Source: Sparassis latifolia (Eukaryota; Basidiomycota; Agaricomycetes; Polyporales; Sparassidaceae). From it: a stretch of 64,000 bases of DNA. How positions within the stretch are numbered: the first letter of the stretch is position 1; each line of letters starts with the position of its first letter. The stretch lies in contig CM031558.1 in NCBI GenBank assembly GCA_018466975.1, forward strand, positions 2,356,001 to 2,420,000, given 5' to 3'. The notes below the pieces were generated by a model. That model made no database searches. It saw nothing but the letters and a program-made list of their open reading frames with translations, and was not told the DNA's origin. A program made the translations under genes and the position numbers. Below are positions 24,027 through 36,300 of the stretch, one piece after another.

Positions 24027-26234
24027 ATGGCGAACGAAGCTCGCGCACCGCGCTCTATTGCAAACCTCGGGAACCATGCAAAAAAAAGAGTGTGCCAAAG
24101 ACAGGATAGTGAAAAGGAAAACAAAGAAAATGTGAGTAAGTTAGTGCAATCTAGGCTTACAATACTCACCATTACTACAGGAACCACCTTCCGAACTTCT
24201 CGCCCAGACCGCAGATAGTTGCGGGGATACATCACCTGCAGATAAGCAGTGCACGACATCACACAGTGCCAGCGCCAGGGCAATACCACCGAGCGCCGGC
24301 ACTGGCATGCATGGGCCACTTGCATTGGAACTCTCTGGCCACGAAGGTGTTGTGGAACAATATCAGATTCAAAATGCAGAGGACACTATGACTGTACCTG
24401 ATAATGCCAGTGCATTCCCTACATCCAAATCACATCCCTACATACCTCCACCCACCATTGAAGATGCAAATTCTGCTTTAAGCGACATACTGGCATTGCT
24501 CCGGCCACGGCGGAAAAATGGAAAGGGAACAAAGCCATTTGATGGTGATGATTTCCTTCATCGGCGCATGGAGCAGATGAGAATGTTGCTGTGGTTCTAT
24601 GTCAGTGGAGAGCCACCAGCCTGGATTGATGCATCATTCAAAGTTGCATATGCATACCAGAAAGGTGACTTCATTGCAAAGGCTTTGCGCACGTGGACAC
24701 GATCATTCTTGGCTGACCGGCATAACCTTCCAACCAATCCATATGGGAAATGGAACAACTCAATGCTACAGAAGGGGGACCTAGCATCAGCAATCGGAAG
24801 ACACCTGCAAAGTATTGGCAAATATGTTCGTGCTATGGATGTTATGGAGTTTGTTAACAGTGCGGAGACACAGAGTGAATTTGGACTCACAAAAGGTATT
24901 TGTCTCTCAACAGCCCAAATGTGGATGCATGCAATGGATTACCGCTGGCGCAAGACCCCACATGGACAATTTGTTGATGGACACGAGCGTGCAGACGTTG
25001 TCAATTACCGGCAGGAAATATTTCTGCCATTAATAGCCGAGCTGGAATATAACGCACGTCGTTGGAGCCGAGATGGTCTTGAGGACATTGATCAGAACGA
25101 ACCTCGACCTCGTAATTGCCGTATGGTGTTTTGGTGGCATGATGAGTCAGTCTTCTATGCAAATGATCGTCGCTCAGTGCGTTGGGTGCACGAAACTGAA
25201 ACCGCAGTGCCGCAGGCAAAGGGAGAAGGCGCATCAATCATGGCGGCAGACTTTGTCTCGGCAGACTATGGCTGGGGGCGCTCTAAAGATGGGACCAGAT
25301 CAACCCGAATACTTTTCAAACCGGGAAAGAATAGAGAAGGCTACTTCACCAATGAACGTATCCTCGAGCACTGTACAATGTTGATGGACATAGCATCAAG
25401 AGACTATCCAGATGATGACCATGGTATAATACTCGACAATGCACCAACTCACCTGAAATGCGCTGACGATGCACTTTCCGCTCGCAAAATGCCCAAATTC
25501 CCACCAAAACCTGGCGCTCCAAACTTTGGTGTTATGACAAATGTTATTGGCGAGAATGGCAAACCTGTATATGGCACTGATGGGAAGATCCTCAAACGAT
25601 GGATGCGAATGACAGAAGGAAAGTTTGCAGATGGCAGACCACAATCCTTGTACTTCCCACCTGGTCACGAGCGCGAGGGACTCTTCAAGGGTATGGCAAA
25701 TATCTTGGAAGAACGTGGCTACAAGGGTGTTCAAAATTTGAGATATGAATGCCCCAGTTTCAAATGCCCCCCTGGACAGGAAAGATGCTGCTGTAGAAGA
25801 ATGCTGTACAACGAACAAGACTTTCGAGATGTCGAGACATTAGTGGAGACTCACTGCAAAGCTCGTGGTTTCCATGTGATCTTTCTCCCGAAATTTCACT
25901 GTGAGCTCAATCCTATCGAACCTTGCTGGGGATTTGCAAAACGTGTATACCGCCAGTTCCCGCCTTCAAAGTTGGAGGCCGATCTTGAGCGCAATGTGGT
26001 CAAGGCATTGGATGCAGTCCCACTCGAAAGCATGCGACGGTGCGTTCATCAATTCTGATGTGATGTGATGTGACTCAGATCACACACAGCTTCTACACTC
26101 GCGCACAACGCTTCATGGATGCTTATCGCAAAGGTTTGAATGGTAAGCAAGCTGCATGGGCGAGCAAGAAATATCGCGGCCATCGCATCCTCCCAGAGAG
26201 CATCCTCGAGGAACTTGAAGCTGCAAAGATATAA
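24027..26234 (+). CDS. DDE transposase (IS630/Tc1-mariner superfamily fold)
   Basis: Exons 24027-24131, 24181-26039 and 26090-26234 join cleanly to 702 residues with no stop. Candidate catalytic residues are D356 in WWHDESVF, D454 in GIILDNAPTH and E615 in HCELNPIEPCWGFAKR. The NPIE-W motif is typical of the IS630/Tc1-mariner group, which cuts and pastes at TA. Between D454 and E615 lie 160 residues, far more than the 34-39 of classic Tc1/mariner elements. The insert holds a cysteine cluster (CPPGQERCCCRR) that may bind metal. The N-terminal 300 residues are helical and may form the DNA-binding part. The C-terminal exon adds a basic helix (FYTRAQRFMDAYRKGLNGKQ). Similar proteins are common in mushroom genomes, usually unnamed. 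Confidence 0.85.
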
Positions 26235-26420
26235 CTTATATTCATAGTTCAACTATCTTGTATACTTTCATTCTTGTGTATATTCACTATGTTTCTACCT
26301 CATACACTGAGAACGCTGACTCATTTTATGTCGACGCTCCTGCCGCTGTCGTGCGTTCAGTGCCTTTTCGGGACTTATCCAGGCGCTAAGTGGGTTGCAC
26401 GTGAGGTGTCACAGTGTGAC

Positions 26421-26451
26421 GATAGTGGTCGGGTTTGAACTGGGTCTATCT
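26421..26451 (-). repeat. Right terminal inverted repeat of the DDE transposon
   Basis: 31 bp, perfectly complementary to 23740-23770. Followed by TA. Confidence 0.9.
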
Positions 26452-26453
26452 TA

Positions 26454-26979
26454 TGTTTGCTCACGCATCCACCCAGATCCACCCACTGCCTCGGATAAGC
26501 ACTCTATCTTAATTCCACCGTATTCTGAAAGCAAGGGGTATCCGTCTGAAGGTGGGCCACGGAGGCGGTGCGGTTGCCCTTCGATGCTGTCGTGTCGCTG
26601 GTTTGCTTTAAATTTGTTACTCGATAGGCTTTCCCAAGCCTTGGCCACTCAGCAATCAGCTCTTGCGATTTTCTACCAACTGTTAACTCATTTTTTTGAG
26701 TATTGACCGTGACATTTGTACAGTGTTCAGATACACTTATGCCCGGTATGCAAGGATGTTTCAATGGACGACCGCGGTGGCACAGCCACACTACCACCTG
26801 CGCGTCTGCCCCAACACCGAGACTAAGTATGTTGTTGATGAGCGGAGGTGCGACACACGTGGCAGAGCGTGGGTAAGAAGCCTCGAGGCCTCATCAATCA
26901 TCTCTTAAGTCTCCGCACTCAGCCCTTTCTTTCTGGCCGTCAAGAAACAATTTCGAGCAGTCAGTCAGCCGATTCTACC
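26454..26979 (+). promoter_or_regulatory. Promoter side of the GTPase gene
   Basis: DNA between the right end of the transposon and the GTPase ATG. No gene is seen. Insertion of the transposon placed its right end within reach of this promoter. Confidence 0.4.
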
Positions 26980-29900
26980 ATGAGTCACAACGAAAATTTA
27001 GGCATTTCCAGTGCGGCCGCAGTAAGCTTTTGCTAGATGCCTCTAAAAACTCACCGGGGACCACACACACTGCTTCCTCGAGGCTAATCTTGTCTCTATC
27101 GACTGTGTTTTACAACGTCTACACATCACCAGATGCGATCCAGTATGATCCGGGAGTTGCGCTAAAGGAAGGCCTGGGCATGGTCAGTGCCATTGCAGGT
27201 CACATTCAGAAGCTCGAAATTGCAAGTCAGCTTCGCAAAGATGTATGGCGTAGGGAAATTCAGAGGTACACGTTCTTCTTGGTAAACTGAGCTACAGTTG
27301 GAGACTCTTGACTACTTCCGTGATGTAGTCTCCAGAACCAAGAGGGTCCTACAACAATGATTGCTGTATGTGGAGGTTAGTCCTATTGGCATTTTGAACT
27401 TGTTGTAGCACTGGTGCTGATGCATGTGTGAGTTAGCTACTGGTGCTGGAAAATCATCTAGCTTGAATGCTCTTCTCGATGGTTAGTCCACGTGACATAC
27501 TCTATTTGATGTGTGTTTTGACTCGTTTGAAAGATAACATTGTCCCCACAAATGGAATGAGGGGTAAGTTTGAACGGCTAGAAACTTGGAATAGGTCTGA
27601 TAGATTCTGCACTCAGCCTGCACATCCGTAGTTACTGAAATTAGTTACCATGCAAAGCATACCATTGATGCTGATGTTTCCTTTCTCTCCGAGACAGAGT
27701 GGAGAGAGGAACTCATTGTCCTTCAGCATGATATGGTGGACGAATATGGTAAACTGAAGAGAAGTACTGATTTGTGCACTGAGGCTCAGAGCGTTGCTTG
27801 GTCAAAGGTACATTGTCAGAAATGTTCATGAGTTGGCTACTCAGGCATGATGTATCACAGGTGCATGCTGTGTATCCATCCATCATTCCGGAGCAGTTCG
27901 TGAACGTGGCGATTGATGAAATCATCTCTTTTGACCCAAGTATGAGGCTGTTCCTCTTGTCGCTGTGTACCAATCATTACTCACTAAGTATTGACTTTGC
28001 AGTAATCAAGAAGATCATGGGGTCAAGCAAGCATATTACTGCAAAGGATTCTGAAACTTTCGGCAAAAAGATTGCAAAGTATATCGACTCCAAACGTGGC
28101 GATGTAGAGAAGAAATCAAACAACAATACGGACAAGGACAAGGGGAAAGAAAGGAGCCTGGCGCACAAGGACCTGACAGCCACCAGCCTTGCTAGTAATA
28201 TTGCTCTCTGGCCCCTCATCAGGAGTGTCAAAATTCGCTGCCGGTCTCCCGCACTTTCGACGGGTGCAATCTTTGTTGACTTGCCCGGTGTCGCTGATTC
28301 AAATGCAGCGAGAAACAACATTGCAAAGGATTACATGAAGAAATGTAACTGTGTATGGATTCTCGCACCCATCACCCGGGCGGTAGATGACAAGACAGCT
28401 AGAGGTCAGTTACTTATACCATCAATGATTTCTTCAGCTTACACGAGAGCACTGTTTTAATCAGACCTTATGGGCAATGCATTCAAGGCGCAATTGATGA
28501 GTAGGTAGGTAGGTATCTAACGTGTATTCATAACAATTAAGCATTAACCCGGTTTCCTCCTGCAGTGGGTGAGTGGCTGTGTGTGCGGTTGTTAGGTTTC
28601 TCTTACATTTCATCCACATGTGCATTCTCTCAGACGGAAAGTGAGTATATATTAGCCTGTTACTATATGTTCATTTACTTCCTGACTGTTTCTCAGCTAT
28701 GATGCAAGTGCCATTAGTTTCATCGGTCAGTCTTCTGGCTTGTATTGCTAGGATCAAATCTTGACCCTGGCTCATAGCTACTAAATGCGATGATATCTCC
28801 TGCTCGGAGATTATTTCCTCCTTGAACCTTGATGATGATGCCGAGCTACTTGAGATAGAGAGACAGATAAGCCAATGCAAAGAAGATGCTGCTGAATGGA
28901 CAGACAAGAAGGCAGATGCCGAGACCACAACTAAAGGTCAGTCCCACTGCACATCTGCTTGATGTGAGTGCCCATATAATTTGGATGTAGGCATTAACAC
29001 CCATCAGAACCAAGCTTGTGCATGTCTTGCAGAACTCCACGAGCATCTGAGGGCACTGAAGGAAGGCAGGATTTTTGTTCCTGTTCTCACCAGCACTACC
29101 ATGGTAAAGACCTCCTCTGAAACACTGATGAAACGGAAGAACACCCGAGGCGAGAAGAAAGATACCCAGAAGAAACGCAGGACCAATAGAGATGAACCCC
29201 GCGAGGACGACCCACTAGTCATAGATGAGAATGAAGACGTGCTCACTTCCTCTGACGCCGATAGCGATGAGCAATCCAACGATGACAATGATAGCTCTCA
29301 CACCTCTGGTTATGAACTGGGTTCTCACTCAAGGATTCAGAAGGACGAAAATGAAAAGCTCGATGAGGTCACGGTTGAAACGCTGCAGGCGAAGATTCAG
29401 GATATGGAAGATGCTATCCAACAGGAACAACGTCGGTTACTGGAGTCCTACAAGCAGGAGAAGGAAATTGGTGAAGAGCTTGCCAATATCAAGGAGAAAC
29501 AGCTCAAAGCTCAGAGACAGAAGAATGCCTTCTGTTCCTTGAAGCGCTCTAAGGTGGATACCGTCACACGAGTGATTCGAATGAACACTGATGGCGAATC
29601 GAATTCTCCAGTTCTCCCGCAATGTTTTAAAGGAAGACTTCCGTACGGGACTGAAGGATCTAGACGGTCGGTTTCATGCGGTGTACGAGCGATACAGTAA
29701 TTGATAGATATCGTCAGATGCCGCTGCCGAGGAGCGTGATTCGGACAGCTTTGGTCCCAGTGTCAACCTACGCAGTGAGTTTGTACTTGAATTGCTCCAT
29801 ACACTTGAATCATATTGTTTTCTGCCAGACTATGATGAGATTGATCTTCCTGTCTTCATGTGCTCCGCAAGAGACTATGTTCGGTTGAAAAGTATGTCGT

Positions 29901-31520
29901 TTAATATCAAAGTCAAAGCTTCCTGCTAAACGGTGATCCTGCCAGGCCAAGTCAGGGGCGACGGAGAGCCTACATGTTTCTCGAAGTTAGATGACACAGG
30001 TATCCCGGAACTGCAGGAGTGGTGCCACCAACTCACGGTTTCCTCCCGCGAACGTGCCGCGCGTAATTTCCTCGCGCACCTACGGACCTTCGTCGACTCT
30101 GTACGGACATATGTGCAGGATAGTGGCGATGTGACAGCGAGCGATCGCGAGGCTATGCGCGCAAAGTGGGAATCCACCCCAGCGCTGCGGTTGCGTCGCT
30201 CCACCCCGGCACTACGCGTGCGGCGCTCCACCCGCGAACTCTCCAGGAGAAGCGCATCCGCAAGTATGAGCCCGTAGCTGATGAAAGTTATGGTTGGAGC
30301 GATGATTCATATCACGAGTTGTCTACGGATGATGAACACACCGAGGCCATCAAGCAGGAGGCTGGAAATGCAGTCGGTGTGACACCCCGTCTCGTAAAGG
30401 TTAGTTGAGCGGCTCCTCGGTGGTGTTTCATTGATGACTTGACATTGCCTTTGTATAGGACTTTGAAGTTGTTGTTGATTCCTGCGTGGAAGAACTGAAG
30501 GCGCGCTTCCGTGAGAGTCTGGAAAGAAAGTGCACGGCTGGCGCTGCCAAGGTACGATCGCAATAACTATACCAAGTTGTAGGCATCCTGACCTGCTGCA
30601 CTCCTCAGGCTGCCCAGGCCGCTATTACCACTTCAGATGCCTTTGCAGCGTCAATGCACTGGCGCACTTACCGTGCCGGTGAGCGGTTCATTACGAATGT
30701 ACACCTCAACCTGAGCTGATGATTCATCAGTTCTGTGCCGGAACGGATCGTGGCGTCAGGACCTCAACATTGAGTTATCTAACCCGCTCACTAGGAGAAT
30801 TGCAAGTTCGTGGTGCAAGGTATTCGAGGCAGACCTTTTTGAGCAATTCGAGAAGACCACAATGGATGCAATCAACAAGGTCCTCGGGGAGATCGAAGAC
30901 TGCACAGCTGGTGGTCTCAAAGAACATGCACGAAAGCAGGCTGAATTGAGCCTCAAAGACGCGCGGTTCGCACTGCGGAGGACACTAGATGTGGTGCGCA
31001 GCAGAATGAAAAAGCAGCAGAAAGAAGCCAGCCGCTCTTTCGCACCGGAGGTGAAGACTAAGCTCTACGATGGGTACCGTGCCGCAATGGAGGAATCGGG
31101 TGAGGGCAGTGTCACACGCCAGAAGGTTAGCCTCGTCGTGTTTCCTCGCAAAAACATAAGCTGAGCATGCTTTTTATTCAGACTGTTTTCCGGAATTTCT
31201 TGGCAAGCGTGAAAAATCAAATATTTGAGGATGCAGCAACCGTGCTTCTAGATAGTCTCGATGCTGCGGCATATGCGGTAGGCTCTGCATTGAGCAAATC
31301 ATTGGTGTTGCTCGCACAGAAGGTGTGTGGCGACGAGTTGCTGTGTGTGGAAGCAATGCTCATTCGGTGGCATGCATAGATTGAGGTTAGTGTCGCGGTG
31401 CTCTGGGAGCACCCACTGGAAGACCCACCTCAGGTGAGGGCACGCACTGAGGTGGTTGCAGCCATCACGGAGATTATAGAGCAAGTGCAGATGTGGATGG
31501 AGGCCGAGCAAAACAAGTAA
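26980..31520 (+). CDS. SLIP-GC/NUGGC-like dynamin-family GTPase, 24 exons
   Basis: My model has 24 exons and 1058 residues: 26980-27021, 27144-27265, 27329-27375, 27437-27481, 27534-27563, 27617-27807, 27861-27939, 28003-28404, 28465-28500, 28566-28568, 28634-28640, 28697-28725, 28778-28936, 28991-29553, 29612-29666, 29718-29774, 29829-29891, 29946-30217, 30265-30399, 30459-30551, 30609-30678, 30731-31125, 31182-31322, 31380-31520. GTPase motifs are G1 GATGAGKSS (70-78), G2 NGMRACTSVVTE, G3 DLPGVAD (278-284) and G4 TKCD (346-349). A Lys/Arg-rich, acidic insert (MKRKNTRGEKKDTQKKRRTN) looks like a nuclear localisation signal. The C-terminal half is helical, like a dynamin stalk. The closest relative I know of is vertebrate nuclear GTPase SLIP-GC. 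The joins at exon 2 and at 30217/30265 are the least certain. Confidence 0.82.
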
Positions 31521-32170
31521 TTGCTTGTATTGGCACTGGGGCTCCCTGCAAGGTTCCTTTAGCATCTTTCGACTTGTTCTACTGATGCAACTGGCTAGAT
31601 AACTCTATGTTTCACCACTGTTCTCTCTCACCTCCATTACATCGGCATCTTCTTTGATGAGGTAGATCTTCCTCCCAGTGCATGTGCTGCGACTCGAGGT
31701 TAGAATGTCCCGGTACATTTGCGCGAGGTTATCGATGTCATACCGAAGTCTTGACGGCACCCACCCACCGAATGTTTAGAATACAACCTTCAGCCCAATT
31801 TATTGTCTTGATCAGGATCGCGCTGCGGAACGAGGTTGCCAACTGAATGCGAAATTCCGAGACACCGATCAACGCTGAACGGAACAACGAGAAGAGTGAT
31901 CTGGTTTCTATGTAGGAGATCATAGACAAGACTCTAATTTACAATGTGCCTGAAGACATAAAGTATGCAGAAGCATTTCCTCGACTGACAAAATATTGCT
32001 TTATAGCTGTTCTGCAGCAATCCGTGATGACTGACGAAACCAAGGTTGCATGACCGGCCTGACACCAGAAAGTATCTGCATCGCCTTTAATCAAATATAC
32101 ACAATACACTTTATCCATCGATTTACAACACATGAAAACCTACGTGTGCGCTTGTCCGGGTACACCAACG
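31521..32170. other. Convergent 3' region
   Basis: Between the stop codons of the GTPase gene and glutathione peroxidase. Only short unsupported frames are present. Confidence 0.5.
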
Positions 32171-32881
32171 TTACAGGAGTTTACTGACTTCAGCGTCGAG
32201 GTGTTCGGGGGTTGTAACTGAAGCCCAACGCCCGACGACTTGACCGTTCCTGTCGACGAGGAATTTCTCGAAGTTCCACTGCAACGAAGTGAGGTGTGAA
32301 AATCTGGTACAGCTGGCTCTCAGACAGCGCAAAAGCTCACCTTGATTCGCGTCAAACCAAGCAAGCCAGCCTTCTCGTTCTTCAACCACTTATACACCTC
32401 GTTGGTGTGATCGCCGTTCACATCCGACTTCTTCATGAGGGGGAAGTTCACGCCGTGGTTGAGTTGGCAAAACTCAGATATCTCGGCATCCTGTCCCGGT
32501 TCTTGGGAGCCAAACTAACCGATCTCGATGAATCCGATACTGTCAACAAGAGGGGAATACACACCTGATTGCAAGGGAAGCCCAAGATAATAAAATCTCT
32601 GTCCTTGTACTTGTCATAAAGCGCCTGAAGACCTTCGGCGAAGATGAGTCACAGTTGTCGTGGGAGACCTAATGCTCGTTACCTTTATATTGGGGGGTAA
32701 ATCCACTGTTAAGTCATCAGCGATGCACAGATAACGAGTGCAAGCCTTCAAATTCGACGCACCACTTGGAGGCTACATTGACAATCAACACGACCTTCCC
32801 CCTCAACTGGTTGAAGTCGTACGACTTGTCCCCAGGAAGGTCAGCTTTCAAATTGTAGAACGAACTTGACTCGGAAGACAT
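32171..32881 (-). CDS. Glutathione peroxidase (thioredoxin-dependent type)
   Basis: Exons 32881-32763, 32705-32683 (23 nt), 32632-32565, 32514-32341 and 32278-32171 give 163 residues, the normal length for fungal GPx. Conserved blocks: [18 protein letters not shown] with peroxidatic Cys at 40, [15 protein letters not shown] with the catalytic Gln and resolving Cys, and [12 protein letters not shown] with the catalytic Trp at 129. It reduces hydrogen and lipid peroxides; fungal members use thioredoxin rather than glutathione and also act as redox sensors (Orp1/Gpx3). Cysteine replaces selenocysteine, as is normal in fungi. There is no signal peptide, so it is cytosolic. The 23-nt second exon carries the codons right after the catalytic cysteine. 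Confidence 0.93.
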
Positions 32882-33357
32882 CTTGGTCGTGCTCAACCCA
32901 CGTCGTCCGAGGTCTCGATATAAGGCCGGCCAACGTGCTATTGGTAACGAACCCCCGACGGCACATGACAGTGGTTACTCAGATTCACGCGCACACCCGA
33001 CACACCATTTGCGCGCCGCGATCGCCCAGCGCGACTAGGCCCCGAATCGCGACCGTAAAGTGCCTGTACGCATAATCGTATCACGTGGACTTTGGCTTTG
33101 ACTAGGCGCCGCTGTGAAAACAAGCAGACTGCAAGTTGCATCGGAGGTCAAAGCTTGCGCCTCTGAGGATCGTGGCATCTACAGGCGGAATGTACCACTT
33201 CCTGGACTGAACGTGGAACCAGATCTAATTCCCCATAAAAGGTTTCACGATAAACATACGTGCTCCATAAGTATTCAGAGTCCTGAGCGTCCATATGAAG
33301 CGCAGACTCGTCTATGCTAAATGACAAATTACGAGGCGACCACAAGCAGTTCAGAAT
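32882..33357. other. Intergenic, promoter side of glutathione peroxidase
   Basis: Between the GPx start and the TERT stop, both on the minus strand. No gene is seen. Confidence 0.5.
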
Positions 33358-36300
33358 TCAGAAGGCCAACAGCTGCATCGTGGCCAGCCCTTCCTTCACC
33401 ACTGGACAGAACTGCTTTCTCAGCCTGCGGTAGCGAGGAAGAGCCAATTCAAACTTGAGTTTGCCTAGAAGTTGCGAGTAGATCCGCGGTTTGCATGACA
33501 GCACAGTGTAGAAAGCATGAGTGCCCAGCCTGAGTTCACAGGTCAAAATGTTGTTAAGCCACAGAGCGGAGGGTATTACGCACCATAGCACCTGTGCTTC
33601 TTGTACGTCGCATCGACCGCCATGTATTGTGGCCAATCTGTTCGAGGCCTTATTCCGTATTGTGGCAAATGTGTACCGTATCACCTGCCGAACAGTGTCT
33701 GTAGCAACTAAATATGCATTACTTAACATCCGAGGAAAGGGAAGGTACGAACTTCGAATGAAAACGGAACTCTTTTGGACATCCAGACCCCACTGACGAA
33801 GGTAATGATGCATTTTCATCGCCGACAGCATGAAATTCTGATATATATTCAAGTAGATCGTGTGCTCCGAGTTGAGCTCTGCATCGCAGAAGAGGATGTG
33901 GCTCCTATATTTCGCCAACCTGCAAAAAAAATGAACAAGATGCGCAGTCTACAGTCCAAGCGACATACTGCAGCATCTTGTGAACGAAGGCGACACCGGG
34001 ACGACGTCCAATGTCCACGGTAAGGGAGTCTTGCAGATCTGGGGTGACACAATAAGCCATCATGATGTGCCGTGCTCCGCTCACTTACATGTCTCATGGT
34101 AACGAGAGTAGTCGCCGGACACAGACAAGTTTGTCATATTGATCAAGTATCCGCACCAGGGGAAACCTGAAAACTTGTAAACATAAAAGACTGGACAAAG
34201 GGAGAACTCCCACACTCTTCCGGTGAGGCTCAGTCACGTTCATGAGGGCCCCATGGTCAAAATTCGTCAACGTCTTGTCTCCGGATATGAAACATCCGTA
34301 ATCGGGATGGCCTGAATAACATATCTTTATTTGCCGCCCGTAATAGTGACTCTTTAGCATTACATACCTTCTGTCATGGTGTCAAGGAATTTCCTCGCCC
34401 GAGGAAGGCTGGTGGTAATCAAGAGGTAATCATCAATCAATCTGAGTAATAACTGGATAGATTCAGTAACTTGAAATCGAATCAGCAGGTGTTGTGGGGC
34501 ACTTACGCTTTGTGGGTCCTCAGTGAACTTCAAGTGTCGACGTTCCAAATCACCGTAGAAGAACGAGCACAGTAAGGCCGACAGTACAGAGCCCTGAGGA
34601 ATACCAACAACTTGGCGATAATACTCTTGTCCAATCTACGGAGACTAGATCGTCAGCTTCTGGCACAAGTCATAACTCATGGACACACACCTTCACGATG
34701 TTCTCCGTGATGTGCTCTTCCAGTAGGTTGATGACCTCTTCCTTATTGGCGAATGGATATACTACCTGCAAGAGGTTAAGACAATGGCACTGTAATCGAG
34801 AGTACGAGAACGGTACTTACCTGGTCCACAAAAATGGTGTTCCGGAGAGCACCTGCGAGTTGCGCTGCGTAGTCCAAGAAATGCGGGTGATCATCTTTGC
34901 ATGGTCAAGTGTTCAGTAGGACGGCCAGCGTGTATGTGGAGAAAGCCACCTTCCGATCGAGCCTTCTTCATGTACTTGCGTTTCACTTTCCCGCTAGCAC
35001 AACTGACCTGTCCGAATCGTTGTATCATATATGTATCCTTCGACCTGGACGTCAGTTGGGTACCAAACAGAGACAAGTATGCCTCACTTCCGATATCAAC
35101 TGTTTGAGAATCCCGATCAACCTCGTCTGATCAATTGTATCGAAGCACGCTTGAACATCGACCTTGACGAAGTAGAGCTTCGGGCTACGATGCGAATGAG
35201 TATCACGACACGATTTGAAACACGACCGCAACGCACAGAGTCTTGATCTTGCCATTGTTTGTCAGATGCGATTTGAATGCCTTCAGTTTCGCGTATATCT
35301 CATTCGATCCGAAGACGGATGCTCCTAAGAGCTTCGCTTGATTTTCCTGTTCAAGTTATTGCTAGAATCAGCGTCCTGGATGGAAGTCACAACAGCTAGA
35401 CTACCTTCTCGTAAGTCAAAATTTGGAATGCAGCCTGTAGAACCTGGTTGATCGACGGCTCCGGACGATCGTACGGACCCTAAAATTATACAGCGTGAAA
35501 TGACATTTCAATGTGAAAACGAGAGAAACCTGTACTGACCCTCCCATTGGTCTTCCTCCGGCGTAGATTTACAATGGGTCGTACACCAGTTTCTTTGGGT
35601 AGCAGACGGACGAAGGAGTATCCGAGTCTGCGCTGACGCAGAATTTCCTCTGCATCATGCTGGCAACAGTTCTCTAAGTTCATTTCATGCTGTTTGACAA
35701 AATGACACTGACCTGCTCAAGTTTCTGGAACGTGTCAGAGCTCAGCTTCTCTATAAGAGGTGCACACAGAACCGACCAATCATCTTGACGAAAATACAGC
35801 ACTCGTCTACGGAGCGCAGACGAGTCTGTAACGTAGAAAGTAGTCTGAAAACCCCGCTATCTGATAAGCTTCACAGTGACATAGTATTGGTACCCACATA
35901 CCCTGAGTAATGGCAGGACGAAAGAGTCGAAATACCAGAAGATGAATTCTTCGAGTAGCTCTCGCCGTTTTAAAGCGTCCGTCACGGACACTCTTGGTTG
36001 TGCCAGCTGTTTCTGCGAGCCACCGGGTGTGAGCCAATCACACTCAGATAGGCTGAAACCCTGGAGGATGTTATGCAAAGTAGTGGTCTCGTATCGCCGA
36101 CTGGAAATGAACGTCTTCACGTCTGAAATTACGTCGTTAACGCTAAAAGACTGCGATCATGATGTAGCACTTACGCTGCAAAACCTGCTTACGATTCTTG
36201 TCACAACCCCAAAGTTCTTTGGGAATGACGGCATCGGTGATCAGTGCTACATAGCGATACACCTTCCGTCCCCGTCAGTCGCTTACGCTATTCTAGCCAC

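Larger units (their letters stand above)
23738..26453 (+). mobile_element. Intact DDE transposon (Tc1/mariner/IS630-like)
   Basis: Terminal inverted repeats at 23740-23770 and 26421-26451 match perfectly over 31 bp (start AGATAGACCCAG, end CCACTATC). TA flanks both ends (23738-23739 and 26452-26453). The 2712-bp element contains one spliced, unbroken transposase gene (24027-26234). Sequence inside the repeats (ACGTGAC left, GTCACAC right) is only weakly similar. Perfect repeats, an intact ORF and both TA copies suggest recent movement and possible present activity. The right end is 526 bp upstream of the start of the dynamin-like GTPase gene. Confidence 0.88.

Noticed and set aside
26050..26089. 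Transposase ending in VHQF
   Set aside because: That stop lies inside a canonical intron. Splicing 26039 to 26090 continues the conserved C-terminus for about 48 codons.
23740..26451. Idea that the MITE at 1441 is a deletion derivative of the intact transposon
   Set aside because: Both have TA flanks, but the terminal repeats (GGGG...GATTCTG versus AGATAGACCC) are unrelated.
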